Assembly (NCBI GenBank): GCA_028456385.1
Contig: JALNQF010000242.1
Span: 1 to 62,657 of the forward strand
DNA: 62,657 nt
Direction of reading: 5' to 3'
DNA from: Ophiosphaerella korrae
Lineage: Eukaryota > Ascomycota > Dothideomycetes > Pleosporales > Phaeosphaeriaceae
The notes under the pieces were generated by a model. The model was not told the DNA's origin and searched no databases. It was given only the letters and a program-made list of their open reading frames with translations. Made by a program: the position numbers and the translations under genes. Each line of letters starts with the position of its first letter. The stretch's first letter is position 1. Shown here in pieces: positions 1 through 8,715 of this stretch.

Positions 1-2033
1 ATCCTATTAATACGCATATTTCTTGCGCTTGTTACTAGCGCTTATAATACTTCTAGTCTAAGATAACTAGCTCTAGTGTACTAGAGCTCTTCTAAGTTAC
101 TTCTAAGTATTATACACTATAAGTTAAGCTATTAATTAACTTAATTACTTTAAGTTACGCTTATAATAGTTAGATAAAATATAATAGGCTTATATTTAAT
201 AAAAGTAAGATTATATTTACGTATTAGTGTTGCTAGTATTATACTCTCTACTAGCGTTCTTACTCTTAGAGTTACGTTAAAACCTTAATACTAGGCTCTA
301 TCTTACTATAATTAAGCTTTAGATACTATATTAATATAAAATCCTTTAACTACTACTACTTTATAAAGTATAAGATTCTCTATATACTTACTATTAGCTC
401 TATTTAGAGTATTCTTAAAGACTTAAGTACTTTTACTAAGTATTAGTAATACTTATATACTTACTTCTATATAGCTTATACGTTTTACTCTTATAAAAGA
501 GCCTAGTTATATAAAACTTATTAAGTTAACTAAGTAGAGAGTAGCTCTATTATTAAGTATAGTACTCTTAGAGAGTAGGTAAGTATTAAAATCTAGCGTT
601 AAGTAGGCTCTAGGTACTAGCTTAATAAGTTTACCTAAGTTAATAAGTATACCTAGGTTAATAAGTACTACGTTTAGCTAGCCTAGGTAGACTAAAGCCT
701 TTAATTTAACTAACTCTAAGCTAGCTTTAACTAGTTCCTATAAAGAACTAGCCTACTTTTAAGTTACTAAGGTTTTAACTACTATAAAGCGCAGCTTATC
801 TAAATAAGCCTATATTTTTACTTTTCTATTATTATCTATTTTAAATAGATTACTAGTAAGCGCTACTTATACTTATCTATAATCTTATAGCTTCTAGTAG
901 TAAGCTTAGCTATATAAGTAGTTATATTTTAAGTTAGTACTTAAGCTTAAGCTTAGCTTAGATCCTCTAAACGTTATAAATACGCTAGCTCCTTAATTAG
1001 TAGTTTAGAGCTTATACTCCTATAATAAAGCTAAGTAGATACTACTAATTTACTTTAGTATAAGTACCTTTAAGCTAAGGACTAAGCTCTAGATTACTAA
1101 TTAGCTTATTATCTAAGCTTAGTCTAGAGCTAGCTTTAGCGTTAACACCTCTAGGAAATCTTACACTATAAGCTTACCTATTACCTCTATAATATTATAC
1201 GCGATTATACGCTAATATAGGCGTAGCTACTTATTATACTAGAGCTCTAGTAATTAGCGTCCTTAGTAAGCCTTCTATAGATAGGCTTAGTATTAAGCTT
1301 AGATAAGATTACTAGCGCTAGTATTAGATAGGGCTAGTAAGCTCTTTAGCGTTTAGATAAGCTCTTATAACGTAGCTTTGTTGTTTGTAAGTAGAGTTAT
1401 TTTAGCTATTACTAGATAGCTTAGATTAACTATAGTATTTACCTAGGCGCTTAGAGCTCTAAGGCGTACTATTTACAATACCTAAGTATTTTTTATAGCC
1501 TAGTATTTCTCTATTATAAGCTTATAAGTAGCTACCTCTTCTACTATTACTAGGCTCTTTAGTTTAAGTTAAACTAGTTTGTTAGCGTAGATATTAGAGA
1601 CGTTATTAGCTTCTAGATTAACTAGCTACTAGATACCTAGCTTAAGAGCGTTGTAATAGAGTTGTATAAACTATACTAGCTATTATAAGTACTTATTAAG
1701 TAGGGTAGTACCTTTATTAAGTAGAGTAATCTCGCTATAAGATATTATAAGCGTTTAAGTAATAGATAAGATAAGATAGGATAGGATAGGAGTATACTAA
1801 GCTCGCGATCTCTTGCTATAGTATATAGGATAGAACTATTAAGTAATTTTTAGCGCTAGGCTTATAACTATTGCGAGATACAAGCTTAGGAATAAGTAGA
1901 AGATAATTATTAATTAAAGAGCTATCTAAGCTAGGCTACTTATATATAGTAGAGTAGCTTAAATAGCTTATATAGCTTACTTACTACTATAGGCTTACCT
2001 AAATCGTATAGAGTAAAGCTCTAACTTGCGACA
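1..2033 (-). mobile_element. LTR element family D, 3'-truncated by window edge, RIP-degraded
   Basis: The 165-bp terminal repeat at 1869-2033 recurs as a solo copy at 33659-33823 and, with neighbouring internal sequence, reversed at 14627-15113. Everything to its left is therefore read as internal sequence of one element, here called D. On the minus strand a frame running from the LTR to the window start stays protein-like if TAA/TAG are taken as RIPed Gln/Trp codons, for example KYLGIVNS around 1470-1490 and VRFPRGVNAKASS around 1130-1170. I recognise no polymerase, integrase or Cys-His motif, so coding identity and strand are inferred. The right end abuts family-A gag sequence, so D inserted into element E0. 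The rest of D lies outside the window. Confidence 0.5.
1869..2033 (-). repeat. LTR of family D (165 bp)
   Basis: It begins TATTGCGAGATAC and ends CTTGCGACA, that is TG...CA after undoing one G-to-A change. The same 165-bp length and ends are found at 33659-33823, where the copy stands alone. This is very short for an LTR. Confidence 0.65.
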
Positions 2034-2038
2034 AGGTC

Positions 2039-2864
2039 TTCTATACCTATTCTTCTTCTATTCTTAAAGATTATTATTAATTTATATTACCTATTACTTT
2101 ATAGCTTCTAGTATTCTTACTTTCTCTATATAAATTATTTTGTATTAAATTTTATAGTTTAGTCCTTGTTTAAATTATAATATTAAGAATAGTTTATTCT
2201 ATTATATATTTTGTAATATTTATTTAAATTATAATACGTATTTAGAAATACTCTTATATTGTATAAGCTTTTTTAGCTACTCTTTAGCTTATTAGGTAAT
2301 ATCTATATCCTTAAATACTACTCTTATTTATTTATTAAAGTATTTATAACTTCTAAAGATAGCTCTTATTTTATTCTTTTACGTTCTTAGAGCGTGTATT
2401 ATATAATCTATCTAGTAAGGTTTAAACTATCTTATTATATCTTCTTTAAAGTGTATTCTAATATATATTACCTTCTTATCTTTCTTATTAAAGTATAGTA
2501 CTTGTATATTAATCTAGAGTTATACTAATACTATAAAGGGTCTTAGTTTTTCCCTTATTCTATTAAACTTCTTAAGTAGAAGTATCTTAGGTAGTTTCTT
2601 CGTCGTACTTATCTCTAGTTATTAAGTAATTTATTCTATCTAGTTTTGTCCCTTTATAATAGCCTTAATCTAAACTTTGTTTTATTTTGTATAGTCTTGT
2701 AGTTCTATATTCTATGTTTCTAAGGTATTAATTACTATCTTTATATCTTCTTTTTCTAAGATTAAGTCGTTTAGATAGTCCTTAATTACCTTCTATATAG
2801 TATTATCTAATTTATAACTACTTAGAGGTACTTTACCTCTTTTTTTAGTTAAACTTTCTACTAT
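2039..2864 (-). pseudogene. gag fragment of E0
   Basis: The minus-strand frame starts at an ATA (original ATG) at 2862-2864, the same position relative to the LTR as in E1, E2 and E6. It continues through the conserved coiled Gag segment and is truncated by the family-D insertion before the CCHC knuckle. Many in-frame TAA/TAG codons sit at former Gln positions, so it is certainly not expressed as protein. Confidence 0.7.
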
Positions 2865-2930
2865 TATATTAGCTTCGACTATACGCTACTTACACTTTAC
2901 TTCTCTTAATAATTAAATTAGTAAGGTCTT

Positions 2931-3358
2931 ATAGAGCGCTTATTGTCGACTATAGGTAACTATTATAGGGTATTAGTAGATTAGAAAGTAATAACAAAAG
3001 CTTGTGTAGTACTTAGGTAATAACTATAAATAATAGTTAATTTATATATACAATGTTAATTATTAGTATTCTAGGTTAGAGATTAGATTACTAATACTAT
3101 CCTAATAATACGTATTACTATTACTATATACTTTTAGTAATCTATTTATATAACCTTATAGATTACTCTAATCTATTATACGTGTTTATAGATTACTCTA
3201 ATTTGTTATATATATTTATAGATTACTTTACGTCTTACGTGTCTAGGTTATAGGTTGTTTCCTAATCTAGGTTATTACCCTACTTATCTTATTCTTTGTT
3301 AGTACTTAAGTTAGGACTAATTAGTTCTATCTCGATTTCTCTTGTTACACCTATAATA
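2931..3358 (-). repeat. 5' LTR of E0 (reversed)
   Basis: It ends CTCTTGTTACACCTATAATA, the RIPed reverse complement of the family-A LTR start TGTTACAGGCGTAACAAGAG. The middle holds three tandem units containing ATAGATTACTCTAATCTATT-like half-palindromes, the variable block of this subfamily. Confidence 0.75.
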
Positions 3359-3632
3359 ATTCTATTAAGGTACTAGTCCCTTTATTATATTAGTTATCTA
3401 ATATAGTTTATCTCTTTATATATAAGATCTTTTATTTATAAAAGTTAAGGCTATAATCTTTTTAGCTATAGTAAGGTTAGTAGCTTAGTAATTATTATAC
3501 TTGTACGCTAAGCTAATTAATAGAATCTAGGTATACTTAGAATCTATTACGCCTTACTACGTATATACTATTACTTATCTAATTACGTATCTAATTATAT
3601 ATTATATATCTTATTATATAACTTATCTAATA
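3359..3632 (+). repeat. LTR B fragment, 3' part
   Basis: Matches the right half of the 472-bp LTR B at 17249-17720, including the shared end ACTTATCTAATA. The left half is missing; the fragment begins immediately after the E0 LTR. Confidence 0.6.
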
Positions 3633-3678
3633 TAAGTACTAGTTTACTTATCTTAATTAAAGTAGTAAGACTCTTAAT

Positions 3679-3805
3679 TATTAGATTTGTAGTTATAAAA
3701 TTAATATATATAAACTATAGTAAAAAAAGAGTTAATTAATTAATCTTTATATCTATCTATTTCTAGCCCTATACTCTATCTATATATCTATACTATAGTA
3801 GTCTT
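3679..3805 (+). repeat. LTR B fragment, 5' part (copy B2, interrupted)
   Basis: Starts TATTAGATTT like LTR B and contains the shared stretch ATCTATTTCTAGCCC. At about 3806 it breaks off into repeat C. The B sequence appears to resume at 4079-4106, 4579-4687 and 5146-5409, so one B copy seems to have been cut by three later insertions. No TSD was found for B2. Confidence 0.5.
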
Positions 3806-4078
3806 AGTATAAAGGAGTTATTTCTTATATCTCTTATTTTCGCGCTAATATATTCTAATATTAATAAGTTTATAACTTACTACTATATACTAAATATTAG
3901 TAAGTTTATAACTTACTAATATTTAACTACCTTTTTACTTTTAGTTAGCGCTTAGTAAGCTACTAGGTATATATACCTAGTACTTACTTAGATAGCTTTA
4001 TCTACTATTTACTTTCTTTAGTTAATTATTAAAACTACCTTATTTAAGTTACCTTGCGTAAAGTCTACCTTACACTTA
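3806..4078 (+). repeat. Repeat C copy with ACTAATATT satellite-like units
   Basis: Nearly the same sequence as the last 230 bases of the window (62425-62657): an AT-rich stretch with two TTAGTAAGTTTATAACTTAC hairpin-like units, then TTAGTTAGCGCTTAGTAAGC and TACCTAGTACTTACTTAG. Nature of the parent element unknown. The boundaries are approximate. Confidence 0.5.
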
Positions 4079-4106
4079 GCTAGGTCTTTTAAGATAGTAG
4101 TAGGCT

Positions 4107-4578
4107 TGTTAGATAAGTTACACGATTAGATACTTAATACGCAATTAGATGCGCAATTATATGTGCAATCGCTAAGCTACTAACCTTACTATAGCTACAA
4201 GGATTATAGCCTTAACCTTTATAAACAAAGGAATTAAATAAAGAATCTTACATACAAAAAGATAGACTACGTTAGTACGACTAATACAATAAAGAAACTA
4301 GCACCTTAATAGAAGGGGTGTTAAGGATCTAGCTCGCTGCTATCTTAAGAGACTTAGCTAAGACTGCTGCATCGCAGATATATAGATAGAGCGCAGGGCT
4401 AGAAATAGATAGGAGGATTAATCTACTTAGTTTATACCTAGTACTATTAAGTTATAAGTAATTAATCTAAAAAAGGGCTTTTCTAAAAGCCTCAGTATCC
4501 CTCCCTAACAAGGCCCTTATATAGCTGTTACGAAAAAGCCTTTTTATTAAACTGCTATAACCTCTTTTAAATCTAACA
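4107..4578 (-). mobile_element. Solo LTR B, reversed, lightly RIPed
   Basis: Reads TGTTAGATAAG...AAATCTAACA, the inverse of the copy at 17249-17720 and the same 472 bp long. It is flanked by a perfect 5-bp TSD, AGGCT (4102-4106 and 4579-4583). It keeps sites such as GCTGCATCGCAGA that are mutated in the 17-kb copy, so it has had little RIP. No internal region is attached; it is the product of LTR-LTR recombination. Confidence 0.85.
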
Positions 4579-4687
4579 AGGCTAGACCCTAAACACACTT
4601 TCTATAAAGGTACTAGTATCTTTATTATATTAGTTAAACTAACGTAGTTTATCTCCTTGTATGTAAGATCCTTTGTTTGATGACTTT
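4579..4687 (+). repeat. Middle segment of interrupted LTR B2
   Basis: Aligns with LTR B between its 'GCTAGATCC' and 'TTTCTTTGTTT' positions (compare 17505-17595). It links solo LTR B on the left with the solo family-A LTR on the right. Confidence 0.5.
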
Positions 4688-5145
4688 TGTTACAGGCGTA
4701 ACAAGAGAAATCGAGATGGAACCAATCAGCCCCAATACAGATGCTGACGAAGCATGGGATGAGCGGGGTAATGACCTTGAATGGGAGACCACCCACAACT
4801 GGGACACGTAGCAGTGATCTGTAATCACGTGCGAACAGATCAAAGTGATCTGCGATGACGCACGAACAGATCAAGGTGATCTGTAGTCACGTGGACACAG
4901 ATCAGTAGTGATCTGTACTGTCGCACAAACAGATCAGCATAAGTATATAGTCAACAATATGCGCATCATTAGGATGGCATCGGCAATTCAATCCTTTGAC
5001 CACGGAACGCCAGTACAAGACAGTTGCAAAACATCTTCTACTGTTCACAGTTATTGCAGATCCCAACACGAACTTTTGTCATCAACTCACGATCCACCAA
5101 CACCACTTGGGCATTAGGAAGTCGACCCTAGTGACACCCATTACA
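4688..5145 (+). mobile_element. Solo family-A LTR, essentially un-RIPed
   Basis: 458 bp, starting TGTTACAGGCGTAACAAGAG and ending CACCCATTACA, with a perfect TSD ACTTT (4683-4687, 5146-5150). Its first 16 bases form an inverted repeat, TGTTAC-AGGC-GTAACA. The centre (about 4812-4945) holds four units each with a CAGATCA...TGATCTG palindrome. It is the same length as solo LTR E8 (60556-61013); in the segments compared by eye the two differ almost only by C-to-T and G-to-A changes, so this copy shows the pre-RIP state of the family. Confidence 0.93.
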
Positions 5146-5409
5146 ACTTTGTTCGAAGGGCCGAGGCTGCGATCTTTTAGCTGCGGTGGGGTTGGCGACT
5201 TGGCGATCGTCACGCTCGTGCGCCGAGCCAATCAAATCGCCGCACTAGCTCAAGCGAGCCAATCAGCAGATTCCAGGAACACCCGGAATCTGTTGCGCTT
5301 CTCTGCGCACATGCTATCGCGCATTTGATCGCGCATCTAATCGCGCTTCAGATCGCATTTCTGCGAAGGCAACAGCCGAAATCGCCGTATACATGCTTCT
5401 TATCTGACA
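5146..5409 (+). repeat. 3' segment of LTR B2, un-RIPed
   Basis: GCGATCTTTTAGCTGCGGTGG lines up with the RIPed GCTATAATCTTTTTAGCTATAG of LTR B (17611 on), and the end CTTATCTGACA with CTTATCTAATA. It contains an extra GC-rich stretch of about 100 bp with two copies of GAGCCAATCA that the 17-kb copy lacks, and ATCGCGC repeats near 5320-5350. Confidence 0.55.
5221..5268 (+). promoter_or_regulatory. Paired CCAAT boxes in un-RIPed LTR B2
   Basis: Two identical GAGCCAATCA motifs about 30 bp apart lie in GC-rich LTR sequence, as expected of a CCAAT/HAP-complex-bound U3 promoter. Function is inferred from sequence alone. Confidence 0.3.
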
Positions 5410-5617
5410 CCTCTACACTCCTAGAGCTACTACTACCCACGACCCTCTCGCGTTTCGCACGCTCGTACTCCGGTTAGCTCATCTTAAAGCTCCTCAATAA
5501 CGGCTCAGACTACTACTACTACTACTGTAGCTAATATATTGCGGGCAGTGGCGATGTCAGGCTGCTCTAGTAGTATCACGTGATAGATTAATATGTAATC
5601 TTAAATTAAAAAACAGC
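5410..5617. other. Unique island sequence without a visible gene
   Basis: GC-balanced sequence after the LTR B2 end. It contains an (ACT)n microsatellite and no open frame that I can support. Confidence 0.5.
5508..5527. repeat. (ACT)n microsatellite
   Basis: About six to seven consecutive ACT units, ending in GTAG. Confidence 0.8.
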
Positions 5618-5858
5618 TTAGGACCTGTTTTTCAATCTGAGATTCCATCTCAACGCTCAAAAGAGTAATACAGGGGTTTCTCTAGCACTAGTAGGGGTGT
5701 TATATTGGGTGGCACTGCTAGCGTTTTGTTATCCGAGATTATGCTGTAATCCCCAACAGAGTTACCAAACAGCAACGTAATCTCATCGTGGATTTGGCCT
5801 CCTTGGCGAGATGACGCTGAGATTGAGGCACAATCTCGGCGCACCAAACAGGGCCTAA
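5618..5858. mobile_element. MITE-like element with imperfect terminal inverted repeats
   Basis: The left end TTAGGACCTGTTTTTC and the reverse complement of the right end, TTAGGCCCTGTTTGGTG, form an inverted repeat. It extends inward with related CAATCTGAGATT / GAGATTGTGCCTCAATCTC segments. At 241 bp with no coding capacity it fits a miniature inverted-repeat element. GGCCCTGTTTGG ends and TTA/TAA flanks recall PIF/Harbinger-type (Tourist) MITEs, but the 3-bp TSD is ambiguous. Confidence 0.55.
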
Positions 5859-6128
5859 AAGAAATATCTGCCTAGTGGTAAGACTCAGGAAACCGGGATC
5901 AAAAGTGTCAGCCCAATCGAGCTTGCTTTGAATGGGAAGCTCTCCACGACATCGCGATCTACTAAATAGAGTAAGTGGATCTCAAGTGTAGTCACGCTGT
6001 AGAGAATCATATTATTGATGATCCACGCGCCACTATTTACTCGAGGCTATACGGATCATGATACAACTTTCAATCACAGATGTGCTCAATGGGAAAGGAA
6101 GTAGCGAGTGACTGCTTGCATAGGTTTC
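5859..6128. other. Unique island sequence downstream of the small gene
   Basis: GC-balanced, free of RIP and with no gene that I can support. It would hold the 3' UTR of the minus-strand gene at 6129-6550. Confidence 0.4.
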
Positions 6129-6550
6129 CTATGTGTAGGGCTGGCCAGCCGACATGACAGCTCCCTCATCCGTCATGCCTTCTCCATCTAAAACGAGTGT
6201 CCATTCTTGTTTCACAATTCCCCGCGGATCTATCAATGCCTGCGTTCGACGTCGCGCAACACCAAACTATTGATAAAGGTCTAAGACATAGTGAGCGGTT
6301 TTCGTGTGCACAGGTATAGAAGCACTTACGTTGAACACACTTCTTCTCAAGAGTAATACCGGAGCGATGCTCCGTTCTCTTATTATGGCAGCCTGGCTTG
6401 TTGCATTCGTCTGATGGATGGCTTGTCAACGAATTCCATAGCCTGTGAATTCATTCTCTTACGTTTTTCGCAGTATTCACTGCCTTGCTGGCAAGTTTGG
6501 CCGCATTCAAACCCCCCCTCTTTCGGATCGGAGTACTTGCAACCGGGCAT
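6129..6550 (-). CDS. Small Cys/His-rich protein, three predicted exons
   Basis: Predicted by hand on the minus strand. Exon 1 is 6463-6550, from ATG in a good context (CAGCACCATGC). Intron 1 is 6411-6462 (52 nt, GTAAGA...CAG). Exon 2 is 6330-6410. Intron 2 starts GTAAGT at 6329. Splicing intron 1 joins EYCEK to HECNKPGCHNKR, creating a C-x2-H-x-C-x4-C pattern that neither unspliced frame has; that is the main argument for the gene. Intron 2 could end at 6281 (49 nt, with a CTCAC branch-like site; 60 aa, stop 6267) or at 6230 (100 nt; 89 aa, stop at 6129). Both restore a His after CVQ (C-x2-H). The pattern resembles Cys/His repeats of small fungal zinc-binding proteins of unknown function. It has six Cys in the first 34 residues and no signal peptide. 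Function unknown; exon 3 is uncertain. Confidence 0.5.
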
Positions 6551-7300
6551 GGTGCTGGCAGGTGCTCGAAGGGTTTGTAGTAGTCACTTGGGGTACTATG
6601 TTGATAGGTGGTCTCCAGTACCAGAGACGGATTGGAGTGGATGGATAGATTTTGCTGAGATGGAACGAAAGAGCTGCACACCTCGTATATATACCCTGTG
6701 CGCTGGATTGGAAAAGTGATGGTCCAGGCGTCAGTCTGCCTTCGGCGTCGCCGGACTACGCCGCTTGGATACATAACCGTAGCCTGAAATTCGGATGCGT
6801 TAACACCAATAATTGCTCTGGTGTCGAAGCATTGTGAAATGGGCGAAACAGAGTTCTGTAATGCACAGTATAGTACTGTACAGTACCAGATTTTGTCGGC
6901 AGCGACGCGCTCACAGGTGCAACGAGCGCCGCGGATGTGAGACCGAGCACGAAGCCTCGTCGTTGCGTGGCGTAGCGGATATGTGTCTTTCCACATACAA
7001 AATTCGTGAGGCCCTTATCCATAAAGCAAGGGCAAGGGGCAATCTGCAAAGGGGCTTAGAGGGAGCTCATCCCGCTACGCCGCAATCACCCGTGACCTAG
7101 TGCTCTAGCTTTCCAGCAGCCGAAGGTGATATCCAATAAAGACAGAATTTACCGTGCATCTGATCCACAACACATCCACTATTACTAACTTAAATAGGCT
7201 ACAGACTACCTACATACAATGCATCCTTGTATTAAAGCGACCCGCGCGGTTAACGCTTTCGTTTACAGAAGGATACATTTCTAAGGCAGCATGTTACCTA
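6551..7300. other. Unique GC-balanced island, probable upstream region
   Basis: Contains the TATA box and open frames on both strands that overlap each other. None has a convincing start, codon bias or family motif. One minus-strand frame (start 7047) includes a hydrophobic stretch RGFVLGLTSAALVAP that looks like a membrane or signal segment, but it starts about 30 residues in, so I do not call it. Confidence 0.4.
6685..6694 (-). promoter_or_regulatory. TATA box upstream of the Cys/His-rich gene
   Basis: TATATATAC on the minus strand, about 135 nt upstream of the predicted ATG. This leaves room for a 5' UTR of roughly 100 nt. Confidence 0.4.
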
Positions 7301-7597
7301 GCTATAAAAATAAGTAGGGTCGGCTATAGCTAAGCCATGTTAGGCTCCCCTAGGCAAGATAGACTAGGCTTATAGCCTAGTACGTTTACAAGAGGTCTAG
7401 TAGATAATATAGCGCGTATAAATAAATTTACAATTTTATAACTTTAATTAGTTTATAATACTTTTAAAATATATTAACTATAAATAACTATATCTATATA
7501 TATTAAGGACTACTATCTAATATTAACGTAGTAACCTTATACGCAAAAGTAGTTAGTAGAAGTAGAATAGCTTAAAGTTATATAGTAATAAGTAACT
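7301..7597. other. Transition from GC island to RIPed AT-rich DNA
   Basis: Base composition falls sharply here. The only structure seen is a short palindrome, ACTAGGCT-TAT-AGCCTAGT, near 7364-7382. The right end (TAACT, 7593-7597) is the left TSD of element E1. Confidence 0.5.
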
Positions 7598-8039
7598 TGT
7601 AATAGGGTGTTACTAGGGTCAACTTCCTAGTGCCCTTAGAGTGTTAGTAGATTAAGAGTTAATAGTAAAAGCTCGGGTTGTAATCTGTAATAACTTATAA
7701 ACAATAGAAGATATTTTGCAACTGTCTTGTATTAGCGTTCTGTAGTTAAAGGATTGAATTGCTAATACTATCCTAACGATACGCATCCTATTGACTATAT
7801 ACCTAGGTTTCTTAGCTAGCTTCGTGCTTCGTGTTTGCTAAGATCGCAAATTGCGAATTTATTACGTGTTTAGCTTTGTGCTTTGTGTTTGCTAAGATCG
7901 CGAATCGCGAATTTATTACGTGTCCCTATTGTAGTTAGTTTCCTATCCTAGTTCGTTTCCCTACAGGTTATACGTGTTGTTATTGCTTATAGTAGGGCTT
8001 ATTAGTTTAAATTAGTTTTCTCTTGTTATAACTATAACA
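7598..8039 (-). repeat. 3' LTR of E1 (reversed)
   Basis: Begins TGTAATAGGGTG and ends ATAACTATAACA. Its variable block carries two tandem units with the TTTGTGTTTGCTAAGATCGC motif, a different array from the CAGATCA palindromes of the 4688 copy. It is milder in RIP than the LTR at the other end. Confidence 0.9.
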
Positions 8040-8069
8040 CTATTCCCCTCTCTAGACAGGTTTTTATTT

Positions 8070-8715
8070 CTCTATCCTAGGCCTAAGGTTATTAGTCTAG
8101 TTTCTTCGTTTATTTCTAGTTCTTTATTGTCCTCTATATCTTTGCGTTCTAATCGCAACAAACTTCTTCTTGTTGCTCGTGTTACTCGTAATAGGGTTAA
8201 AATATTTCCCTGTGCCTATTGTGCTTAATTAAAACTTACTTACCTTGTGTCTTTAAAGGATAGTAAACACTACAACAAGTATATCCTAGCTAATATTTAA
8301 TATAAGTATACACCTTCTAGTATCTCTCTTATAGAGTGTAAGTACTTAATTTCTATATAGTCTCTTCTTACTAAATTATATAGGGCGAGCTATTAACTAG
8401 GCTTAAGAGATACTATTGTTATAGCTTATAGAGGCTAAGGCTAAGCGTAAGCTAACTCTTTATAAGCTAGTAGATCTTTATTCTTGTATTAAGCGTCTTT
8501 GTAAGATAAAAGCTTATAATAACGCTAAATTATCTAAATAGTCTTGTGCCTTAGAGGCTAAGATAGACCTTAAGGATGTAGTCTAGGCTGCTCTAGCTCC
8601 TATTGTATTAGACGTTCCTAACGCCTCCCTATTTAGCGCTAGTAGTGCTAATTTTCTTAGTTCGCTGTAAGGCGTTCTAGAGGGTTTTAATTTTAGAACT
8701 CCTCTAGTTTCTTAA
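8070..8715 (+). pseudogene. Antisense zinc-cluster-like frame of E1
   Basis: This frame lies on the strand opposite to gag-pol, between the 3' LTR and the end of pol. First part: a Cys-rich segment starting FPCAYC at 8205, then further Cys or RIPed Cys (Tyr) positions spaced like a zinc cluster, ending SSISLIEC. Second part, in a frame shifted by +1: a basic, Leu-rich, coiled-coil-like segment (AKRKLTLYKLVDLYSCIKRL) and a Ser/Ala-rich tail with stop at 8713-8715. It overlaps the pol stop region by 59 nt. The same arrangement is present in the other family-A copies. It resembles Cys-rich proteins annotated as hypothetical in fungal genomes; that comparison is from memory. Exact start unknown. 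In-frame stops from RIP make it a pseudogene. Confidence 0.55.

Larger units (their letters stand above)
2034..3358 (-). mobile_element. E0: family-A chromovirus remnant (gag plus 5' LTR), reversed
   Basis: The left part matches, on the minus strand, the gag region of E1 and E6; the right part is a family-A LTR. The element is cut at 2033 by family D, so pol is missing from the window. Like all its relatives it is saturated with CpA-to-TpA changes. Confidence 0.8.

Noticed and set aside
4602..5328. Open frames on both strands at 4602-5328
   Set aside because: They lie within the solo family-A LTR and LTR B2; long frames there reflect the absence of RIP, not coding.
5650..5847. 65-residue minus-strand open frame
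   Set aside because: It lies wholly within the MITE-like element and has no protein similarity that I recognise.
6451..6996. 181-residue open frame on the minus strand in the island
   Set aside because: It runs through the TATA box and exon 1 of the Cys/His-rich gene in another frame and shows no domain or codon signal.
6414..7100. Several plus-strand open frames in the island
   Set aside because: They overlap one another and the better-supported minus-strand gene and have no recognisable motif or start context.
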